64,000 nucleotides of DNA from CAYONP01 sp964405335 (GTDB lineage: Bacteria; Armatimonadota; UBA10988), in the NCBI GenBank assembly GCA_964405335.1, contig CAYONP010000020.1:1-64000 (forward strand), read 5' to 3'. Below are positions 33,294 to 41,410 of this stretch, in pieces; position 1 is the stretch's first letter; the number at the start of each line of letters is the position of its first letter. Under the pieces are notes generated by a model, which was not told the DNA's origin, did not search any database, and saw nothing but the letters and a program-made list of their open reading frames with translations. The translations under genes were made by a program, and so were the position numbers.

Positions 33294-34133
33294 TCAGCCA
33301 TCTGCGGCGTCCAGGTCTGCTATCAACCCCGGCCCTGAACCCGCGCGCAGCTCCCGCAACAAGTCTTGCGCAACCATATCAACCCGGACATCACCATCAT
33401 GCCCCGTCCTCCTAGCCAGAAACTCCAACGGCCGGATCAAGCTCGAGATCGCTCCAGCGAGCTCCTCGTCAGGCCCGCCGCTCCGCGCGACCCGAGCCAG
33501 TAGGCCGATACCGACTAGCAAATCCATCCACGCCGGATGCCCCGACCAACCCGCCAACGCACGGTCGCGCGGGGATCTCCGCGACAGCGCGAGTATCTCT
33601 TCAAGCAAATCACGGTCTGTCCTGCGCGCACTCGCCCCGCCCCTGCCACCCACCGCGAGCGCCTCGTTAACTTGCTTCAGTAGCTTGGGCCACCACATGT
33701 CGAACACAGGTTCCAACACCTCCGGCGGCAAAGCAGCATCTGCCAGTTCGTTATTGATCATCTTGACGACGCGCCTCATCTCCTCTTCCGAGAATCTCGC
33801 GGCCTGAAACTGCACCAAGGGGCCCGTAACATCCGCGGGCTGCATACCTTCAAAAAGGAGAGGGCAGACCTTGGCTTGATCCACACTCTTGGCAAGGGCA
33901 CCCGCCTCGAACAATAGCCAAGGAGCGTTATGACTCTCCGTCGTAATAACCAGTAGACCAACACAACTCGCCTCAAGCTCATTCGCGATCTCCGTAGACC
34001 AACGTGATCCCTTCGCGACGTCATCTGGACTGAAATAGGGGCGGACAGCCTGAAGCACGCTAGGCAACCACTGCCGGAGTACATCCGCCACCGCCCGGCT
34101 TCGCTCACCAGACCAGCTGATGAAGACTCTCAT
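33294..34133 (-). CDS. TIR-domain protein, candidate NAD-consuming defence effector
   Basis: A 279-aa protein. Residues 1-130 form a bacterial TIR domain: MRVFISWSGERS opening, a ES/DxA-type loop, and APWLLFEAGAL with E76 in the position of the catalytic Glu of NADase TIRs. Residues 130-279 are helical (KMINNELADAALP, WWPKLLKQVNEAL) and end in a segment I do not recognise. ATG at 34133 follows GGGGAG by 6 nt. Base composition is visibly lower in GC than the flanks. The upstream gene, 89 bp away on the same strand, is a likely operon partner. Enzymatic activity is inferred from the retained Glu. Confidence 0.85.
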   Translation of the reverse strand: MRVFISWSGERSRAVADVLRQWLPSVLQAVRPYFSPDDVAKGSRWSTEIANELEASCVGLLVITTESHNAPWLLFEAGALAKSVDQAKVCPLLFEGMQPADVTGPLVQFQAARFSEEEMRRVVKMINNELADAALPPEVLEPVFDMWWPKLLKQVNEALAVGGRGGASARRTDRDLLEEILALSRRSPRDRALAGWSGHPAWMDLLVGIGLLARVARSGGPDEELAGAISSLIRPLEFLARRTGHDGDVRVDMVAQDLLRELRAGSGPGLIADLDAADG

Positions 34134-34222
34134 ATCTTTCTCCCCGCATGTCGCCTGTTGCTCTGTACAGACGACCCACGGCACTGTCGCTTCATGAGCG
34201 AAGCTGCGGCGTCGGGCCTCTT

Positions 34223-35191
34223 TTATGTGAGAATCTGTTGGAGGATTACCATCGCAGCTGCTCGGATCTGTTCTGACTGGTGGTCCAGCACCCTGAACTT
34301 CTCCGGCCAGTTAGGATCCTGCGGCGCCTTAAGTTCCCGCCAGTATAACTTCAGGACTCTCTCAGTTCGCTCGACCTGCTGCATCGCGCCGGCCAGGTCG
34401 CCGCGCCCGATGGGCTCATCCGTTATCTCGCCAAGGTCGACCTTCTTCATGGTGCGCATTGGGCGCACACCTTGCATGCCCTGAAGGAGGATCACGATCG
34501 TCTGCTCGTAACCATACCAACGCTGACTAACCAATGCGGTCTTTAGGTAGTCGTGACCGATCGCAAAGAACTCGGACCTAGGCTTGTCAGTGATCTTGCG
34601 CAGGCCCTGAGCCTCAGCTGGAAACCAGTTATAGAGCAAGCCGTATGTGCCGTATGTGTCAATTAGCTGCTTTGCGCTGTTGAGCGGCACCGTGATTTCG
34701 CCGATGCAGAATTCTGCTTCGCCGGAATATACGGCGTCCGGGATTTGTTCGAATGTGTCCAGCACGCGTGTTCCGGCACTGCCCGCGTAATCGAAATCTC
34801 CAGGGATGAGCCAGTAGACGTCATAGACAGTAGTGCGCTGGTCAAAAGCATATCCGAGTCCATGCAGCCACATCTGACAGGTGTCCACGCTCCAGGCATG
34901 GAGCACAGTGGACTGTTGCTCCACCTCAGTTGACATTAAACGTAGAAAGGTAGGGTTCTGTGAGTTGCGATGGAAGGTCTGCCGATTCACAACGGTTATT
35001 GGACGCGCATAGCGCGAGGGAGCTGCAGCTAGTTTCGTGATGAGGTTGGCATACAACGCCTTAAGATGCCGGTCATCACGTGGTTGACTGAAAGGGTAAA
35101 TGACAATCGGGTGGATTCTCCTGCTCTGGGGTGTTGACGCATCCCCGCTTGGAGCTGCCAGGGTGTCTGGTTGAGTCGTTGAGTTCGGCAT
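34223..35191 (-). CDS. Protein of unknown function next to the TIR gene
   Basis: A 322-aa protein I do not recognise. An N-terminal Thr/Ser-rich tail (about 1-25) leads to alternating strands and helices: IHPIVIYPFSQPRDD, RHLKALYANLITKLAAAP, VYDVYWLIPGDFDYAG, ITVPLNSAKQLIDTYGTYGLLYNWFP, and RSEFFAIGHDYLK. The D-F-D and paired strands recall nucleotide-sugar transferases, but the match is too weak to assign. No signal peptide or transmembrane helix. It is upstream of, and codirectional with, the TIR gene, and shares the island's low GC. GGAG precedes the ATG at 35191. Confidence 0.8.
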   Translation of the reverse strand: MPNSTTQPDTLAAPSGDASTPQSRRIHPIVIYPFSQPRDDRHLKALYANLITKLAAAPSRYARPITVVNRQTFHRNSQNPTFLRLMSTEVEQQSTVLHAWSVDTCQMWLHGLGYAFDQRTTVYDVYWLIPGDFDYAGSAGTRVLDTFEQIPDAVYSGEAEFCIGEITVPLNSAKQLIDTYGTYGLLYNWFPAEAQGLRKITDKPRSEFFAIGHDYLKTALVSQRWYGYEQTIVILLQGMQGVRPMRTMKKVDLGEITDEPIGRGDLAGAMQQVERTERVLKLYWRELKAPQDPNWPEKFRVLDHQSEQIRAAAMVILQQILT

Positions 35192-35788
35192 ATGCTCCAG
35201 TCGCTCCCAAACCGCGGTTGCCGTTCACGCCGCCAGGCAAGCGCGGCCCAGCAGATCCTGTTCGCCCTCTACCCCTTTTGGGTAGCGTACCGTCTTGGGA
35301 AGGCGCTGTCAATGGACGTTGTGGCGTCCTCCTGGCCTGAAGTTGGCGGCTTGCGAGTAGCAGCCTCTGGTCGCACCTGACGCCACGCTGCAAGTTGATT
35401 GATGGCTGGATACAGTGGCCCGCCCTTTCCAGCTACGCCAGGTGGACGAACAGCACCTCTCCGCACTGCCGGTGCTCCGTCGTTGACGGCGGACTGTTGG
35501 ATACCTCTGGTTCGCCCGTGCCTGGCGCGCCGGCGAGTCCTCGCAGACCGCTAGCGACATCCGCGCATGCGCCTGTTTGGCGAGATTGAGGACTGACAGG
35601 TCAACCTGGCCGCGCGCGTCGCGCACCTGCCAACGCTGCTCAGCGGCAGGGCCGGCAGTCGCTCGGCGGCTTGCCTGGCGGCTGAACCGGAAACGGCTGG
35701 CTGTGAGTGCGCGCAGCAGGACGCCCATCGCGCTGTGCGTGGGAAGCGGCGGACGAGGTTCTGCCCTTCGCCCGGCGTATAGCCCGCC
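35192..35788. other. 597-bp gene-poor stretch between divergent genes
   Basis: Between the start of the unknown TIR-linked gene (minus) and the DUF6785 permease (plus). I find no convincing CDS: frames through it are short, have mixed codon bias and match nothing I recognise. One small inverted repeat, CTACCC-5 nt-GGGTAG, lies near 35,268. GC rises from left to right, so the island boundary is probably inside this stretch. A decayed gene is possible but not demonstrable. Confidence 0.6.
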
Positions 35789-37687
35789 ATGACCGCACGG
35801 GTCGTGCTGCTGGGTCTGGTGTTGGTGCCGCTGCAGGCGTTCTGGACCGTCCACATGGAGCTGGTCCGCGACGGCATCTTCCCCTCGGTGCTCAGCCTGC
35901 TGTTCACCGTCGTCTTCCTGCTCTTCGTCGTCTGCCTGGCCAACCTGGCGGTGCGCCGCGTGGCTCCGCGGCTGGCGCTGCGCGGCGACGAACTGCTGGC
36001 GCTCTACATTGTGCTGGCCGCCGGAGCCAGCCTGACCGGCTGCGACGTCGGCCAGACGCTGGTCCACCTCGTCGGCGCGCCGTACCGCCTGGCCACGCCC
36101 GAGAACGCTTGGTCACTGCACTTCCACCGCTACCTGCCGAGCTTTCTGCACCTCGACGACGCGGCCGTGCTGGAGGGCTTCTACGAGGGCGCCAGCTCGT
36201 TCTATCAGTGGCGCATCACGCGGTTCTGGCTCGGGCCGATCGCCAACTGGATGATCTTCTGCGGCCTGATGCTGCTGGCCATGCTGGCGACCAATGTGCT
36301 GGTCCGCCGGCAGTGGGTCGAGCACGAGCGGCTGACCTTCCCGATTGTCCAGGTGCCGCTCGGCATGACCCTGCAGCCCGGCTTCTGGAGCCACCGCGGG
36401 CTCTGGTGGGGCTTCGCCGTCGCGGCGTCGATCGACCTGGTCAACGGCCTCAACGCGCTCGTCCCGTGGGTGCCGCGGATTCCGTGCAAGCAGTTCATCT
36501 TGCTCGGCACCCTGACCAGCAGCAAGCCCTGGACCGCGGTCGGCTGGTGGCCGGTGACGGCCTATCCGTTCGCCATGGGGATCGGCTTCTTGATGCCGCT
36601 GGAGATGAACTTCTCATGCTGGTTCGGCCTGCTGCTGTGGAAGGCGCAGAAGGTCGTCGCGATGCAGCTCGGCGTCGACACCGGCTGGCTGCAGGCGCTG
36701 TACCAGGCCGAGCAGGTCAGCGGCGTCTGGCTGGCGGTGCTGCTCTTCGCCGCCTGGAGCGGCCGGCACCACTGGCGCGCGATGTGGCATGGCCTGTGGC
36801 GCGGCGAGACCGCCGCCGCGCGGGTCGAGCCGTTCGGCGTGCGGACCTGGGCGGCGCTGGCGGTGGTCGGCTGGGCGGGGATGATCGTCTTCGGCGCGCG
36901 GTCGGGGATGAGCGCCGGCTTCGCCGCCGCCTACTTCACCGTCTACCTCGGCTTTTCGCTGGCGCTGACGCGGATGCGGGCAGAGTTCGGCCCGCCCTGC
37001 CACGACCTGTTCGGCGCCGGGCCCGACCGGACCTTCATCACCTGGCTCGGCGGCCGCGGCATCGCGCCGCGCAACCTGGCCTCGACGGCGGTGTTCTACT
37101 GGCTCAGCCGCGAATCGCCGCGCAGCCACCCGATGCCACCCCAGCTCGAGAGCCTGTTCCTCGCCTCGGGCGGCCGGCTCAGCCTGGCTCGCGTCGCGCC
37201 GGCCATCTGGCTGTTCGGCTGCCTCAGCGCGCTGGTCACCTTCTGGGCGGTGCTCCACTTCGGCTACGACCTGGGCAGCCAGGCCAAGTTCCGCGGCCCG
37301 GCCACCTGGTTTGCCAGTGAGGGCTTCAACCGCCTCGACGCCTGGCTGGTCAGCCCGCCCGAGCCGCAGGCCGGGCCGCGCATCGCCATGGTCGCCGCCT
37401 TCGTGCTCAGCCTGCTCTGCCTGGTGCTACGCACGCGCTGGCTCGGCTTCGGCTTCCACCCCGCCGGCTACGCCATCTCGAGCTGGTGGGCCATCAACCT
37501 GCTCTGGTTCCCGCTGCTGATTGCCTGGGCGACCAAGCTGGTCATCTTCCGGTACTTCGGCGGCCGCGCCTACCGCCACGCCCGGTGGTTCTTCATCGGC
37601 CTGATTCTCGGCGAGTTCGTGGTCGGGTCGCTGTGGCAGCTCGCCGCGATGATCTGGCGGACGACGACGTACGCGTTTTGGATCTGA
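35789..37687 (+). CDS. DUF6785-family polytopic membrane protein (putative permease)
   Basis: A 632-aa protein with about twelve to fourteen transmembrane helices. The opening WTVHMELVRDGIFPSVLSLLFTVVFLL, the block GDELLALYIVLAAGASLTGCDV and the WFGLLLWKAQKVVAMQLG segment match a family of large membrane proteins (DUF6785/DUF6784) widespread in Planctomycetota and Armatimonadota; function unproven, transport suspected. It is followed after 58 bp by GH130, suggesting uptake or handling of an oligosaccharide. Starts at the first ATG after the gene-poor stretch. Confidence 0.8.
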   Translation: MTARVVLLGLVLVPLQAFWTVHMELVRDGIFPSVLSLLFTVVFLLFVVCLANLAVRRVAPRLALRGDELLALYIVLAAGASLTGCDVGQTLVHLVGAPYRLATPENAWSLHFHRYLPSFLHLDDAAVLEGFYEGASSFYQWRITRFWLGPIANWMIFCGLMLLAMLATNVLVRRQWVEHERLTFPIVQVPLGMTLQPGFWSHRGLWWGFAVAASIDLVNGLNALVPWVPRIPCKQFILLGTLTSSKPWTAVGWWPVTAYPFAMGIGFLMPLEMNFSCWFGLLLWKAQKVVAMQLGVDTGWLQALYQAEQVSGVWLAVLLFAAWSGRHHWRAMWHGLWRGETAAARVEPFGVRTWAALAVVGWAGMIVFGARSGMSAGFAAAYFTVYLGFSLALTRMRAEFGPPCHDLFGAGPDRTFITWLGGRGIAPRNLASTAVFYWLSRESPRSHPMPPQLESLFLASGGRLSLARVAPAIWLFGCLSALVTFWAVLHFGYDLGSQAKFRGPATWFASEGFNRLDAWLVSPPEPQAGPRIAMVAAFVLSLLCLVLRTRWLGFGFHPAGYAISSWWAINLLWFPLLIAWATKLVIFRYFGGRAYRHARWFFIGLILGEFVVGSLWQLAAMIWRTTTYAFWI

Positions 37688-37745
37688 GCGGCGAGAAGGA
37701 GCGCCGCCCGACGCGGCGAACCGACGTTCGCGCGAGGAGATGGTC

Positions 37746-38723
37746 ATGGCCAAGGTGGTGGGTGAGCCGTTGCCGAACATCCCGTGGGAGGATCGGCCGG
37801 CCGGCTCGAGCGAGGTCTGTTGGCGCTACAGCGGTAATCCGGTCATCCCGCGCGATGCTATTCCCTGCGCCAACAGCATCTTCAACAGCGCGGTGGTGCC
37901 CTATCTGGGCGCGTTTGCCGGCGTCTTTCGGATCGATGACCGCGCGCGGCGGATGCAGCTCCACGCCGGCCGCAGCGCCGATGGCCTGCACTGGGAGCTG
38001 GCGCCGGAGCCGATCCAGTTCATCGCCGACGATCCCGACATCGGGCGGTTCGAATACGGCTACGACCCGCGGGTGGTCTGGCTCGAAGACCGTTACTACG
38101 TGACTTGGTGCAACGGCTATCACGGACCGACCATCGGCGCGGCCTACACGCACGACTTCGCCTCGTTCTACCAGCTCGAGAACGCGACCGTGCCGTACAA
38201 CCGCAACGGGGTGCTGTTTCCGCGGCGGATCGGCGGCAGCTTCGCCATGCTGCACCGCCCGAGCGACCGCGGCCACACGCCGTTCGGCGACATCTTCTAC
38301 AGCGAGAGCCCCGACTTCGTGCACTGGGGCCGTCACCGGCATGTGATGAGCCCCGCGGGCGGCTGGGAGTCGACCAAGATCGGCGCCGGGCCGATTCCCA
38401 TCGAGACCGACGAGGGCTGGCTGCTGATCTACCACGGCGTGCTGACGAGCTGCAACGGCTATGTCTATAGCGCCGGTGTGGCGCTGCTCGACCTCGAACA
38501 GCCCTGGCGGGTGATCGGCCGCGGGAGGTACTACATCCTGAACCCGAGCACGTACTACGAGTGCGTCGGCGATGTGCCGAACGTCGCCTTCCCCTGCGCC
38601 GCGCTGTGCGACGCGCCGAGCGGCCGGCTGGCGATCTACTACGGCGCCGCCGACACCGTTGTGGCGCTCGCCTTCGCCTACGTCGACGAGCTGATCGACC
38701 ACCTACGGCGGTACCCGCGCTAA
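37746..38723 (+). CDS. GH130 family beta-mannoside phosphorylase-like protein
   Basis: A 325-aa five-bladed beta-propeller. Blades show NPVIPRDAIPCANSIFNSAVV, DPRVVWLEDRYYVTW, NGVLFPRRIGGSFAMLHRPSD and GPIPIETDEGWLLIYHGV, the conserved GH130 phrases. The Asp in D-P-R (catalytic proton donor region) and the phosphate-binding Arg/His residues are in place. GH130 enzymes phosphorolyse beta-mannosides such as beta-1,4-mannooligosaccharides, giving mannose-1-phosphate. ATG at 37746 is better than 37740 because GAGGAG then sits 6 nt upstream. It stops 2 bp before the addB GTG. Confidence 0.9.
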   Translation: MAKVVGEPLPNIPWEDRPAGSSEVCWRYSGNPVIPRDAIPCANSIFNSAVVPYLGAFAGVFRIDDRARRMQLHAGRSADGLHWELAPEPIQFIADDPDIGRFEYGYDPRVVWLEDRYYVTWCNGYHGPTIGAAYTHDFASFYQLENATVPYNRNGVLFPRRIGGSFAMLHRPSDRGHTPFGDIFYSESPDFVHWGRHRHVMSPAGGWESTKIGAGPIPIETDEGWLLIYHGVLTSCNGYVYSAGVALLDLEQPWRVIGRGRYYILNPSTYYECVGDVPNVAFPCAALCDAPSGRLAIYYGAADTVVALAFAYVDELIDHLRRYPR

Positions 38724-38725
38724 CC

Positions 38726-41410
38726 GTGCGCACCGTTGTTCTGGCCGACGCACCCAGACTGGCCTTGCCGGCCGACTGTGACGACTTCCGCGTGGTCACG
38801 CCGAATGCGCAGGCGGCGCGGGCGCTCGGGGTGCCGAAGTGCGACTTCCGCACGCTGGCCGTGGCGGTGCTGCGCGGCCGGGGCATCCGCTTGGCACCAG
38901 AGCCGGCGGCCCACCGCGCTCTCCGGCGGGCCGTGGCCAAGGTAGGCTTCGCGAGCCCGGAGCGCTTCGCCGCCGTGCTGGAGCCGTCGCTCAAACGCGT
39001 GATGCGCAGCGGTGCCGGCCTCACCGTGCTGCTCCAACACGGCGGCCGGGCGGCGCGCCTGGCCGAGGTGATCGGGGTCTACCGCGAGAAGCTCGGCGAC
39101 AAGCTGATCGACGAGGCCGACGCGCTGCACCGCGCCGCTGAACACCCGCCTGAGCAGGCGCGGATGCTGGTCTATGGCTATCCACGCCTGGACACCGACG
39201 AGCTGGCCCTGCTCGACGCCGTCGCCGGCGACGGCAGCCTGCTCATCCTGCCCGGCGGCGAGGCGGCGCTGTTCGACGAGAGCCGGCAGATCGCCGAGGC
39301 GCTGGCGCAGCGTGGCTGGCAGGTCGAGCGCGCGACGGCCCGCGGCGAAACGGTCGGCGACCGGCTGGCGGCGCGGTACCTCGGCGGGCAAATCGAAGTC
39401 GCGGTGACCGGCCACGGATACCCCGACGACGAGGCCGAGGTGCGCGGGGTGCTGGCGCAGGTCAAGCGTCGCCTGCGCGACGGCGTGGCGCCGAGCGACA
39501 TCGTGCTGATCGCGCGCGATGAGCGGCACTACGAGCCGATCGTGACCGCGGTGGCCGAGGAGTATGGCCTGCGCGTGCGGCCGGGCTATCGGCGCCCGTT
39601 GACCGAGACGCGGCTCGGCGGCTGGCTGGCCCTGCTGCTCGAGGCGCTGGCCGAGGGCCGGCCGTTCGAGCCGACGCTGCGCCTCTACGGCTCCGGCCTG
39701 CTCGACGACGTCGAGCCGGAGCAGCTTGCCGACCCGCGCCGCGAGCGGGCGGTCGGCGCGCGGTGGGACGCCTACGCGCTACCGGTCATCGTGCCGTTGG
39801 GCGGCCTGCCCGACCAGCAGTCGATGCCGAGCTGGACCGCCTGGCTGCGCGGGCTGATTGAGTCGCTCGACCTGCGCGGGCGCCTGGCCGCCTGGCCGCG
39901 CGAGTTGTACGCGCTCGCGTTGCTGCTCGACGGCCTCGGGTACCTGGGCGACGCCGGCGCCGTTCCGGCCCGGTGGTTTGCCGCCGAGGTGCTCGACCTG
40001 CTCGGCGCGCTGACCGTCGAGTCGGCGCCGGGTCGCGGCGGGGTGGAGCTGCACACGCCGTTGGCGGTCTACGGCGCGACGATCCCGCACCTCTTCATCC
40101 TCGGCGCGGTCGAGGGCCGACTGCCGGCGGCGGTCGACGATGACCCGTACCTGGACTTCCACCTGCGCGAAGCGCTGGCCCGGCGCGGGGTGCCGCTCGA
40201 GCTGGCCGCCGACGCGGCGCGACGCGAGGAGCTGTCGCTCCACACCCTGCTCCTGACGGCCGCCGGCGAGGTGGTCATCTCGGTGCCGCGCAGCATCGGC
40301 GGGGCCGCGGTCCTGCCCAGCCCGCTGGTCGAGCGGCTGGGCCTGAGCCTCGTCGCGCCGCCGGTGATTCACGCCGCACCGCGCGAGGTGCTCCGAGCCG
40401 ACCTGGCCGCCGCGACGGGACCGATCGCCGAGCAGGCGCGGCGCGCGGCAAGGGTCGAGCTGCGCCGGGAGTCGTCGCAGGCGCATGACCATCACGACGG
40501 CCGGCTCGGCCGGGCGGTTGACCCGCCGGGTGCGTTCAGCATCACGCAGTTGACCGCGTTGGGGCAGTGTCCGTTCAAGTGGTTTACCGAGCGGCGCCTG
40601 GGCCTGGCCGAGGCCGAAGAGGGCCTGGCCGAGCCCGACGCGCGACTGACCGGCAGCCTGGCGCACCGCGCCCTGGAGCTGGCCGGCCGGGCCGCGGCGG
40701 CCGCCGGCGCGGCGGACGAGCGGGATGTCTGGGTCTACTACCTCCCCCACGCTCTCGACCTGGCCGCCGGCCAGGCGGGTGAGTCGGCGGCGGCGCGCGA
40801 GGTGCTCGACGTCGCGGGCGAGCCCGAGCCCGACGCCGATGAGCCGGAGCTGCACCAACTCGGCCGGCTCAGCCACTGGCCGCTGCTGCGGCAGGAGTGG
40901 CTCGAGGTGCTGACACGCGCGGTCGAGGTCGACTCCTTCTGGTCGGCCGGCGTGCCGACCGAGTTCGAGTGCCGCTTCGATGAGGACTGGCACGGGCTGC
41001 GCCTGCGCGGCGTGATTGACCGCATCGACCTGCTCGACAACGGCGGCGCGGTGCTGTTCGACTACAAAACCCGCAGCGGCACCGACCGGCCAACCGGCGT
41101 GCAGGACGAGACGGGCAAGGCGCGGCTCGACCTGCAACTCACCGCTTACGCCGAGATCTACGCCGAGCTGAGCGGCGAGCCGGCGGTCGACGCCCACTAT
41201 CTCAATCTGCGCTCCGCCCAGCGGGCGAAGGACCCGAGCGAGGCGTCGCGGGTCGACGGGGCAGCCTTCGCCGGCGAGGTCATCGAGCGCTTCGGCGCCG
41301 GCGACTTCGCCGTCGAGCCCGACGGCGCCCGCGAGGCCTGCCGTTACTGCGACCTAACCCTAGTCTGCCGGATCGGCCCGCGGCTGGAGCGGAAGCGAGG
41401 GGCGGAATGA
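38726..41410 (+). CDS. addB: AddB-type helicase/nuclease subunit
   Basis: An 894-aa protein. An SF1-like but degenerate helicase region (about 1-560) lacks a recognisable Walker A at the N-terminus. A C-terminal PD-(D/E)XK nuclease domain (about 600-890) has GVIDRIDLL, DYKTRSG and the QLTAYAEIY motif. Cys residues in GQCPFKWF and CRYCDLTLVC match the iron-sulfur staple of AddB. With AddA it should resect double-strand breaks for RecA loading. Starts with GTG 2 bp after GH130, and its stop overlaps the addA ATG (ATGA). It is shorter than Bacillus AddB (about 1160 aa). Confidence 0.82.
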   Translation: MRTVVLADAPRLALPADCDDFRVVTPNAQAARALGVPKCDFRTLAVAVLRGRGIRLAPEPAAHRALRRAVAKVGFASPERFAAVLEPSLKRVMRSGAGLTVLLQHGGRAARLAEVIGVYREKLGDKLIDEADALHRAAEHPPEQARMLVYGYPRLDTDELALLDAVAGDGSLLILPGGEAALFDESRQIAEALAQRGWQVERATARGETVGDRLAARYLGGQIEVAVTGHGYPDDEAEVRGVLAQVKRRLRDGVAPSDIVLIARDERHYEPIVTAVAEEYGLRVRPGYRRPLTETRLGGWLALLLEALAEGRPFEPTLRLYGSGLLDDVEPEQLADPRRERAVGARWDAYALPVIVPLGGLPDQQSMPSWTAWLRGLIESLDLRGRLAAWPRELYALALLLDGLGYLGDAGAVPARWFAAEVLDLLGALTVESAPGRGGVELHTPLAVYGATIPHLFILGAVEGRLPAAVDDDPYLDFHLREALARRGVPLELAADAARREELSLHTLLLTAAGEVVISVPRSIGGAAVLPSPLVERLGLSLVAPPVIHAAPREVLRADLAAATGPIAEQARRAARVELRRESSQAHDHHDGRLGRAVDPPGAFSITQLTALGQCPFKWFTERRLGLAEAEEGLAEPDARLTGSLAHRALELAGRAAAAAGAADERDVWVYYLPHALDLAAGQAGESAAAREVLDVAGEPEPDADEPELHQLGRLSHWPLLRQEWLEVLTRAVEVDSFWSAGVPTEFECRFDEDWHGLRLRGVIDRIDLLDNGGAVLFDYKTRSGTDRPTGVQDETGKARLDLQLTAYAEIYAELSGEPAVDAHYLNLRSAQRAKDPSEASRVDGAAFAGEVIERFGAGDFAVEPDGAREACRYCDLTLVCRIGPRLERKRGAE

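Noticed and set aside
35309..36067. Minus-strand frame spanning the gene-poor stretch
   Set aside because: Runs into the antisense of the DUF6785 gene and shows no family phrase or consistent codon bias.
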